DNA of 12,188 nucleotides from JBFELU01 sp041572755 (GTDB lineage: Bacteria; Actinomycetota; Acidimicrobiia; Spongiisociales; UBA11373), in assembly GCA_041572755.1 (NCBI GenBank), contig JBFFRY010000047.1, positions 1 to 12,188 of the forward strand, read 5' to 3'. Shown here in pieces: positions 6,770 to 12,188 of this stretch. The notes below the pieces were generated by a model. That model saw only the letters and a program-made list of their open reading frames with translations, was not told where the DNA came from and made no database searches. The number at the start of each line of letters is the position of its first letter. Position 1 is the first letter of the stretch. Both the position numbers and the translations under genes were made by a program.

Positions 6770-7471
6770 GTGAACATCGAGTTGCGAGGGGTCAGCAGAC
6801 GATACGGGACCGAACCGGTGGTGATCCACGCCCTGCGCGACATCGATCTCTCGGTGGCCCAGGGCGAGTTCGTCGTCGTCCTCGGCCCCTCCGGCTCGGG
6901 CAAGACGACACTCCTCAACGTCATCGGAGCCCTGGACTCCCCCACCGAGGGGAGCGTCGTCGTCGACGGCATCGACATCAGCGCCGCGAGCCGCAAGGAA
7001 CTGTTCGACTTCCGGCGCCACACCGTGAGCTTCATCTTCCAGTCCTTCAACATCTTCCCGGGTCTCACGGCTCGTGAGAACGTCCAATTCGGAGCCGACA
7101 CGGCCAGGCGGGACGACGCCGACCCGCTCGCCCACCTGGAGAGCGTCGGCCTCGGCGACCGCGCCGACCAGTTCCCCCCCGAGCTGTCCGGTGGCGAGCA
7201 GCAGCGGGTCGCCATCGCCCGGGCGCTGGCGACCGGCAACCCGATCATGCTGGCGGACGAACCCACCGGGGAGCTCGACTTCCGCACCGGCGTGCAGATC
7301 CTCGAGCTCCTCCGGGACCAGGCCGGGAACGGCCGGGCCGTTCTCGTGGTGACCCACAACCGGGAGATCTCGCGAATCGCCGACCGGGTCGTCGAGCTCA
7401 GCAGCGGTGCGATCGTGAGCGATGGTCCGCCGCGCGGCGGCCGGGCCGCCGTCTCCGAACTCGCCTGGTAG
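6770..7471 (+). CDS. ABC transporter ATP-binding protein, MacB/LolD/FtsE type
   Basis: The 233-residue ATPase powers the adjacent FtsX-type permease from the cytoplasmic face. All nucleotide-binding motifs are intact: Walker A GPSGSGKTT (39-47), Q-loop Gln91 in FIFQSFNIFPGLT, signature LSGGEQQR (139-146), Walker B IMLADEPTGELD (159-170) and H-loop His196. The sequence and length fit the group acting in mechanotransmission or lipoprotein/antibiotic export rather than solute import. GTG 6770 is preferred because GAGG (6761-6764) sits five bases upstream. The in-frame GTG 6764, overlapping the repressor stop as GTGA, is an alternative that adds two residues. It is translationally coupled to the repressor before it and lies 12 bp from the permease gene. 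Confidence 0.93.
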   Translation: MNIELRGVSRRYGTEPVVIHALRDIDLSVAQGEFVVVLGPSGSGKTTLLNVIGALDSPTEGSVVVDGIDISAASRKELFDFRRHTVSFIFQSFNIFPGLTARENVQFGADTARRDDADPLAHLESVGLGDRADQFPPELSGGEQQRVAIARALATGNPIMLADEPTGELDFRTGVQILELLRDQAGNGRAVLVVTHNREISRIADRVVELSSGAIVSDGPPRGGRAAVSELAW

Positions 7472-7475
7472 GAGG
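7471..7475 (+). promoter_or_regulatory. Shine-Dalgarno of the permease gene
   Basis: GGAGG begins on the last base of the ATPase stop codon and lies eight bases before ATG 7484. It supports that start and close coupling of the two subunits. Confidence 0.7.
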
Positions 7476-7483
7476 TCTCGACG

Positions 7484-9922
7484 ATGCGCAACCGCCTGCT
7501 CCTCCTCAAGTGGTCGTGGCGCGATCTGCGCGCCAACTGGATCAAGGTCGCCGCCATCGCCCTGGTGATCGCCCTCGGCACCGGCACCTACGCCGGCCTC
7601 ACCAGCACCGCCGATTGGCGGCGCCTCTCCAACGACGCCAGCTTCGGGCTGCTCTCCATGCACGACGTCCGGGTCGAACTCAGCGAGGACACCATGGTTC
7701 CTCGAGGGGCATTGGAAGCGGCCGCCGCCGCCATCCCCCAGGCCGGCGCGCTGACCGGCATCGAAGAGCGCCTCATCTTCGACGTCCTCGTCGACGCCAG
7801 TACGGCCGACGCCGAGATCCTGGTTCCGGGAGCCATCATCGGCACCGACGTCACCGGCGGGGAACCTGCGGTCGACGGTCTCCACGTTGCCGCCGGCCGT
7901 CGCCTCGGTGACGCCGACGCCGGCGCCGACACGGTGCTGCTGGAGCACAACTTCGCCTCTCACTACGAGCTTCCCGACCAGGGGACCATCACCATCAGCG
8001 GCAACCGGGAACTCTCCTACGTCGGCAACGCCATGACGCCGGAGTTCTTCTTCGTAGCGCCCGAAGGTCAGATCTTCTTCTCGGAGGCCAACTACGCCGC
8101 ACTGTTCACGTCCCTCGAGACCGCCCAGAACCTGGGCGGTCGTCCCGGCGCCGTCAACGATCTCGTCGTCACGCTGAGAGAAGGCACCGATGCAGAGAGC
8201 GTGGCCGCCGAACTGGAGGCGGCGGTCGAGACGCAGCTCGGCGTCGGCTCGGACACCGAGATCAAGGCCGACAACCCTTCGTTTCGGGCCCTCACCGAGG
8301 ACGTCGAGAACGACCAGCAGATCTACAACCTGTTTGCGTTCCTGCTCTTCGGCGGCGCCGTCACCGGAGCGTTCAACCTGATCACCCGGCTCGTCGAGCA
8401 GCAACGCCGGGAGATCGGCGCCGCCATGGCCCTGGGCGTGCCCACCCGGCGGATCGCGGTGCGACCGCTGCTCGTGGGGGCCCAAATCGCCCTGCTCGGG
8501 GTGGCCTTCGGCATCGGCATCGGCGTCCTGATCGGCAATGCGATGCGGGGCGTGCTCATCGACTTCCTCCCGCTCCCCATCTGGATCACCGACTTCCGGT
8601 GGAGCATCTTCATCGGGGTGGCGATCGCCGGCTTCCTGGTCCCCTTCGCCGCCTCGGCGTGGCCGGTATGGCGAGCGGTGCGCGTCAAGCCGATCGAGGC
8701 CATCCGGGCCGCTCACCTCACCGGGGGCAAGCGGAAGCGGCGCCGCCGATTCCGCCGCCTCCCCGGCAGCACCCTCACCGTGATGCCGTTCCGCAACCTG
8801 GCTCGAGCGCGACGCCGCACCGCGCTCACGATGATCGGCATCGCCGCGATCATCACGGTGCTGGTCGGATTCCTGGGCATGGTCGATTCGTTTCTCAGCG
8901 CCCTGGATCGAGCCGAGATCGAAGCCCTGGGAGAGCAGCCGGACCGGATCAGCGTGGACCTCGACGGCTTCTACCCCACCGACTCGGAAGAGGTGCGGGC
9001 GGTCGTCGATGCATCGAGCGTGGGCCTGTCGGAAACGGGGCTCCGCGCCGGCGGCATCGCCTCGACGGAAGACGCCTCCTTCACGGTGCTCGTCGAGCTT
9101 CTCGACCTCGACAACGACCTGTGGCGCCCCACGCTGGTGGAAGGGACTCCCGACGGCCCCGAGCCGTCGCTCATCATGGCTCGGGAAGCCGCCAAGGACC
9201 TCGGAATCGGCGTGGGCGACACGGTCTCGCTGCGGTTCCCGGTGCGGACCGGGCCCGACACCTTCGCCCTCGCTTCGGAGCAGATCCCGGTCTCGGCGAT
9301 CCACCCCTACCCGATCCGCACCTTCGCCTTCATGGACCTCGAGCACGCCGACCTCTTCGGTCTCGAAGACCGGGTCAATGTGATCCAGGTGGTTCCCGGC
9401 GCGGGATTCGATGAGATCGATGTGAAGCGCGAACTGCTGGGGGTGGAAACGGTCGGGTCGGTGCAATCGGTGGCCTCGGCGACCGAGGCCGTCCGGGACG
9501 CCATGGGCCAGATCATCGGCATCCTCAGCGTGGTGGCGGTCGCCATCTTCGTGCTCGCCCTGCTCATCGCCTTCAACTCGGCCAGCATCAACCTCGACGA
9601 GCGGTTCCGGGAGCACGCCACGATGTTCGCGTTCGGGGTTCGGGTACGGACCGCGCTGCGCATGGCGATCACCGAGAGCCTGGTGATCGGCCTGGTGGCC
9701 ACCGCGCTCGGGATCCTCGGCGGCCTGGCGATGCTGTGGTGGGTCACCTCCCAGCTGCTGTCGACGACGGTGCCCGAGTTCGGTGTCGACATCGTGCTCA
9801 ACCCGGGGACGATCCTGCTGGCGGTCCTCCTGGGGGTGGTCGCCGTCGCCCTGGCACCGGTCCTCACGATCCGCCGCATGCGGCGCATGAACCTGCCCGG
9901 GACCCTGCGCCTGGTCGAGTAG
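7484..9922 (+). CDS. ABC transporter permease with two FtsX modules
   Basis: The 812-residue product is a fused, eight-TM FtsX-family permease. The first module has a TM helix at about 20-40, an extracytoplasmic domain from 45 to 280, and three helices near 281-301, 328-352 and 374-396. Between helices two and three is an RLVEQQRREIGAAMALGVPT coupling segment (302-321). A highly basic linker (416-426) leads to the second module. This has a helix at 446-470, an extracytoplasmic domain about 475-672, and helices near 676-697, 729-757 and 774-796, with SINLDERFREHATMFAFGV (701-719) as the second coupling segment. Two modules in one chain mean a single permease could pair with an ATPase homodimer. 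Family members export peptides, drugs or lipids, or extract lipoproteins; the cargo here cannot be assigned. Confidence 0.92.
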   Translation: MRNRLLLLKWSWRDLRANWIKVAAIALVIALGTGTYAGLTSTADWRRLSNDASFGLLSMHDVRVELSEDTMVPRGALEAAAAAIPQAGALTGIEERLIFDVLVDASTADAEILVPGAIIGTDVTGGEPAVDGLHVAAGRRLGDADAGADTVLLEHNFASHYELPDQGTITISGNRELSYVGNAMTPEFFFVAPEGQIFFSEANYAALFTSLETAQNLGGRPGAVNDLVVTLREGTDAESVAAELEAAVETQLGVGSDTEIKADNPSFRALTEDVENDQQIYNLFAFLLFGGAVTGAFNLITRLVEQQRREIGAAMALGVPTRRIAVRPLLVGAQIALLGVAFGIGIGVLIGNAMRGVLIDFLPLPIWITDFRWSIFIGVAIAGFLVPFAASAWPVWRAVRVKPIEAIRAAHLTGGKRKRRRRFRRLPGSTLTVMPFRNLARARRRTALTMIGIAAIITVLVGFLGMVDSFLSALDRAEIEALGEQPDRISVDLDGFYPTDSEEVRAVVDASSVGLSETGLRAGGIASTEDASFTVLVELLDLDNDLWRPTLVEGTPDGPEPSLIMAREAAKDLGIGVGDTVSLRFPVRTGPDTFALASEQIPVSAIHPYPIRTFAFMDLEHADLFGLEDRVNVIQVVPGAGFDEIDVKRELLGVETVGSVQSVASATEAVRDAMGQIIGILSVVAVAIFVLALLIAFNSASINLDERFREHATMFAFGVRVRTALRMAITESLVIGLVATALGILGGLAMLWWVTSQLLSTTVPEFGVDIVLNPGTILLAVLLGVVAVALAPVLTIRRMRRMNLPGTLRLVE

Positions 9923-9924
9923 CC

Positions 9925-10038
9925 CTAGGCCGGGGCCCGGTCCGGCTCGGCTTCGACCGGCTCGACCGGCTCGGGCTCCGGGACCGGCAACGGCTCCGGT
10001 TCCACGACGATCACTCGCTGCTCTTCGCCGAGATCCAC
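9925..10038 (-). CDS. small Glu/Pro-rich protein, overlapping gene
   Basis: A 37-residue product starts at GTG (10036-10038 on the plus strand). It begins VDLGEEQRVIVVEPEPLP and continues as an acidic Glu/Pro repeat tail ending in PDRAPA. GGAGGAGG (complement of 10043-10050) precedes the start with ideal spacing. The first 28 bases overlap the 3' end of the larger minus-strand gene in another frame, suggesting translational coupling. A perfect tandem 9-base repeat (9954-9962 and 9963-9971) encodes the repeated EPV. I recall similar small VDLG...VVEP proteins in actinobacteria, but this is a weak memory. Function unknown. Alternatively it is the C-terminal tail of the upstream gene reached by a frameshift. 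Confidence 0.5.
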   Translation of the reverse strand: MDLGEEQRVIVVEPEPLPVPEPEPVEPVEAEPDRAPA

Positions 10039-10610
10039 GGTTCCTCCTCCGCCGTCTCCAACAGGCCCCGCACCACCTCCAGACGGGCCTCCTGCCATCC
10101 TCCCCGCAGGTCGTCGACCCACTCCCCCGCCAGCGAGCGCAGGTTGGGGAAGGGATCGGCGAAGACCCTCTCGAGGCTCGATCGGTCGGCGACGCGGCCC
10201 ACCCAGCGCGGCCCCACCACGATGAGCGACCGCACCGAGGCCTCGGCGGCCCGGTAGCCGCGTTGGTGCTCGATGACCCGGCCGGTCAGCTCGACCACCC
10301 CGTAGGCGCCGGGTTCCAGCAGCGGCGAGTGGGACCACACCAGCGACGACCACGACAAGTCCCGCCCGAACGAGGCCACCAGCGCCTGAGGGTCTTTGAG
10401 GGCGTACACCCCACACGGGGGCCGCCCGCAGTCCCCCGAGAGGTGGGGCACCTCCCCGGAGATTCCCCGCCGGCACACCGCCTCGAGGTGAGGCCGGGGC
10501 CAGCGGTGCCCTCGCACCCCGTAGAGGCCGTCGAGGTCGATCCGCCAGTAGCGGAACCCCACGACCGGCCGGGGGGACCACATGATCGGCATCGTCGATG
10601 CGCCCGCCAT
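10011..10610 (-). CDS. conserved-looking hypothetical protein with Cys/His motif
   Basis: The 199-residue product has no named function that I recognise. It carries VVGFRYWRI (16-24), a RHxWPRP-like segment (RGHRWPRPHLEAVC, 33-46), then HLSGDCGRPPCGVYALKD (56-73). Together these bring Cys46, His56, Cys61 and Cys66 close enough to suggest a metal site or disulphide. VVELTGRVIEHQRGYRAAEA (105-124) follows. I associate this pattern (GFRxW, C...CGxYAL, GxVxEHxxGYRA) with uncharacterised actinobacterial and phage proteins, from memory only. There is no signal peptide or TM helix. ATG (10608-10610) is preceded by GGAGAGG on the minus strand. The gene diverges from the YwiC-like gene by 41 bp and overlaps a small Glu/Pro-rich gene at its end. 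Confidence 0.75.
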   Translation of the reverse strand: MAGASTMPIMWSPRPVVGFRYWRIDLDGLYGVRGHRWPRPHLEAVCRRGISGEVPHLSGDCGRPPCGVYALKDPQALVASFGRDLSWSSLVWSHSPLLEPGAYGVVELTGRVIEHQRGYRAAEASVRSLIVVGPRWVGRVADRSSLERVFADPFPNLRSLAGEWVDDLRGGWQEARLEVVRGLLETAEEEPWISAKSSE

Positions 10611-10635
10611 CGCCTCTCCATGAAACCAGGTCGGG

Positions 10636-10641
10636 TAGCGT
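10636..10641 (+). promoter_or_regulatory. -10 box before the YwiC-like gene
   Basis: TAGCGT ends ten bases before ATG 10652 and is identical to the box before maeB. The start would then be leaderless or have a 2-4 base leader. No Shine-Dalgarno is present, which agrees. No -35 element is obvious. Confidence 0.45.
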
Positions 10642-10651
10642 GACGCCTTCC

Positions 10652-11440
10652 ATGACTGACCGGGCCACCGTGCGTTCCGTCGCCGTACCCACCGAGCACG
10701 GCGGATGGGGCTTCACCCTGGAGCCGGTCGCGCTCGGGCTGGCCGTCGCCTTCAGCCTCGGTGGCGTGCTGGTGGGCGTCGCCGCCCTGGCGGTGTTCCT
10801 CGCCCGCCGGCCGTTGCGCATCGTCCTCAACGACCGACGCCTGGGACGCCGCATCGCCCGCACCCGAACCGCCGAGCGGGTCGTGGCCGCCGAGCTGGCG
10901 CTCGCCGCCGCCGCCATCGCCGGGGCCGCAACGGCCGCCGGTGACGGGTCGCTGCTGCTGCCGCTGGCGGCCGCCGCTCCCCCGGCGGCAGTTCAGGTGT
11001 GGGCCGACGCCACCCTGCGCAGCCGCAACCTGGTCCCCGAGCTCGTCGGGGGCATCGCCCTCGGCGCCGTGGCGGTGTCGATCGCCCTCGCCGGGGGGGT
11101 CGATGCGGCCGATGCCTGGGCGCTGTGGCTGGTCCCGGCGGGACGGACGGTGTCGTCGGTTCCCTTCGTGCGGGCCCAGATCCGCAGGTCCCGCGACCTG
11201 CCCCCCCGGCCCGGTGGCGTCCTGGTCGTTGACGCGGCGGCCGTGGCTGTCATGATGGCCGCGGCATGGTTCGATACGATCTCGTGGCTGGCCGCAGGCG
11301 CCATGGCTCTGCTGTGGGTCTGGTCGGCGATCTGGCTGTACCGGCCGCCGATCCCCACCCGCACCCTGGGGTGGACCCAGATCGTGATCGGATTCGTGGT
11401 GGTGGCGATGGCCGCCGCCGGCTACCACGCCGGCTGGTGA
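10652..11440 (+). CDS. YwiC-like integral membrane protein
   Basis: The 262-residue product has the conserved opening VPTEHGGWGFTLEP (12-25) that marks YwiC-like proteins (PxEHGxW). Several hydrophobic helices follow, at about 26-50, 77-95, 100-116, 133-149, 155-170, 189-205, 210-229 and 241-258. A polar loop ADATLRSRNLVPELVGG (118-134) is probably cytoplasmic. The family is related in fold to UbiA-like membrane proteins but has no established function. The start at 10652 is preferred over upstream ATG 10598, because the extra residues would overlap the divergent gene and the promoter-like TAGCGT. The gene is seven bases from the next membrane protein gene and probably cotranscribed. Confidence 0.85.
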   Translation: MTDRATVRSVAVPTEHGGWGFTLEPVALGLAVAFSLGGVLVGVAALAVFLARRPLRIVLNDRRLGRRIARTRTAERVVAAELALAAAAIAGAATAAGDGSLLLPLAAAAPPAAVQVWADATLRSRNLVPELVGGIALGAVAVSIALAGGVDAADAWALWLVPAGRTVSSVPFVRAQIRRSRDLPPRPGGVLVVDAAAVAVMMAAAWFDTISWLAAGAMALLWVWSAIWLYRPPIPTRTLGWTQIVIGFVVVAMAAAGYHAGW

Positions 11441-11447
11441 GCCGCCC

Positions 11448-12188
11448 ATGAGCAGCGGCGTCGCCGCCAGGATCCGGCACTGGGCCGAGCGGCTCATCGA
11501 GATGTCGTCCCGCCTGCGGCGTCCCGGCGGCGGCACCGCCCGCGGCCGGCGTATCGCCCTGGTGGCGAGCGTGGTGCTCTTCGCCGGCGGCATCGTCATC
11601 GCCTACCGGGCCCTCCCGGAGGTCAACCGGACGCTGGAGTGGCTCCCGATCGTGCTGGTCGCTGTCTTGGGGGTTCCCGCCCTGATGCTGCTCAACGCCG
11701 CCGAGTACGCCGCCTCCGCCCGGGTGGTGGGCCAGCGTCCCCGACCCGTCGAGGCGCTGCGGGTGGCGATCGTCGCCCGGGCCGCCAATCTGCTGCCCAT
11801 TCCGGGGGCGGTGCTGGTCCGCAGCCATGCCCTCAAGACGGCCGGTTCCACCTACGGCCACGCCTTCGGGGTCACCGCGGTGATCGGTCTCCTGTGGTTC
11901 GCCGTGGGCGCGTTGCTCGCCGGCCTGTGGCAGATCCCCGACGGCGTGTGGCAGGCGGGCATTCCCGTCGCCGCCGTCGGGCTGGGGCTGATCCCGGTCG
12001 GCCACCTCCTGCTCCGCAGGATCGGCGGCGAGGACTATTCGGTGGGCACCACGCTCATCATCCTGGCGATCGAGGCAGGCATGATCCTGGTGAAGGCGGT
12101 CCGCCTCCATCTCATCCTCGGCGCCCTCGATGTCGACCCCGCCTTCTCCGCCAGCGTGGCGCTCAGCCTCTCGGGGGTGCTGGCCAGC
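11448..12188 (+). CDS. LPG-synthase-TM / YbhN-like membrane protein, 3' truncated by window
   Basis: 247 codons are visible from ATG 11448, with the frame open to the right edge. A basic cytoplasmic N-terminus (1-36) leads into helices at about 37-54, 66-85, 137-160, 168-188 and 199-220, and further ones at the edge. The segment RVAIVARAANLLPIPGAVLVR (105-125), with a re-entrant PIPGA followed by Arg, resembles the R...PG...R motif of the lysylphosphatidylglycerol-synthase transmembrane family, including flippase parts of MprF and stand-alone YbhN-like proteins. No aminoacyl-transferase domain can be seen, though one could lie beyond the window. Weak GGTGAG (11434-11439) serves as ribosome-binding site. 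Gene order suggests an operon with the YwiC-like gene. Possible lipid transport role is inference. Confidence 0.72.
   Translation, partial: MSSGVAARIRHWAERLIEMSSRLRRPGGGTARGRRIALVASVVLFAGGIVIAYRALPEVNRTLEWLPIVLVAVLGVPALMLLNAAEYAASARVVGQRPRPVEALRVAIVARAANLLPIPGAVLVRSHALKTAGSTYGHAFGVTAVIGLLWFAVGALLAGLWQIPDGVWQAGIPVAAVGLGLIPVGHLLLRRIGGEDYSVGTTLIILAIEAGMILVKAVRLHLILGALDVDPAFSASVALSLSGVLAS

Noticed and set aside
6707..9616. 969-codon open frame on the minus strand
   Set aside because: It lies antisense across the intact ABC ATPase and permease. Its product is low-complexity (His/Asp/Gly/Arg-rich), without a recognisable domain, as expected when third-position GC bias removes stops from the opposite strand.
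9931..9941. CCGGGGCCCGG dyad between the convergent genes as a terminator
   Set aside because: The one-base centre cannot form a hairpin loop, there is no T-run on either strand, and such dyads are common at this GC content.
9925..10917. 330-codon minus-strand frame containing the Glu/Pro tail
   Set aside because: Most of it shadows the Cys-motif and YwiC-like genes. Only its last 37 codons, with their own ribosome-binding site, are credible and are annotated separately.
10286..11599. 437-codon open frame on the minus strand
   Set aside because: It spans the antisense of the YwiC-like gene and a different frame of the Cys-motif gene. The product is repetitive Gly/Arg/His-rich, and both true genes have better support.
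1..12188. Mobile elements, CRISPR, tRNA/rRNA or defence systems
   Set aside because: No transposase, integrase, repeat-spacer array, tRNA-like or rRNA-like sequence was seen. Every stretch longer than about 75 bases is occupied by a gene.

Overview
The window is a compact, very GC-rich stretch of bacterial chromosome with almost no intergenic DNA. GTG starts are common, stops and starts overlap (GTGA, TGATG), and several genes look leaderless or have TANNNT-type -10 boxes. This suggests a high-GC actinobacterium, perhaps of the Acidimicrobiia type. That assignment is inference from composition and gene style; no rRNA or other marker gene is present. I see no tRNA, rRNA, CRISPR array, insertion sequence, prophage or integrase.

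Bases 1-2169 hold a forward, translationally coupled group: the C-terminal part of a PEP-utilizing phosphotransferase (5' end outside the window) and two small unrecognised membrane proteins. A membrane-anchored protein tyrosine/dual-specificity phosphatase lies on the minus strand (2121-2801) and overlaps the end of the third gene by 49 bp. It diverges, across less than 35 bp, from a forward alkaline-phosphatase-superfamily nucleotide pyrophosphatase/phosphodiesterase-like gene. Then come a full-length malic enzyme with a C-terminal phosphotransacetylase-like domain (maeB, 3954-6209) and a probable terminator.

Bases 6243-9922 form a clear transcription unit. A GbsR/MarR-type repressor has a sharp promoter overlaid by two inverted-repeat elements, followed by a MacB/LolD-type ABC ATPase and an 812-residue permease with two FtsX modules. 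This looks like an autoregulated export or extraction system, and it is the best candidate here for a specific, undescribed regulated function.

Bases 9925-10610 (minus strand) encode a cysteine-containing conserved-looking hypothetical protein. Overlapping its end is a 37-codon Glu/Pro-rich small gene with a strong Shine-Dalgarno. Divergent from these, 10652-12188 holds a YwiC-like integral membrane protein and the start of an LPG-synthase-TM/YbhN-like membrane protein that runs off the right edge.

Physiologically, the window combines central C4/C3 metabolism (malic enzyme, and a PEP-utilizing domain of unknown substrate), two phosphoester-hydrolase-type genes, and several membrane or envelope proteins. 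Apart from the repressor-ABC unit and the operon couplings, nothing in the sequence ties these into one pathway.
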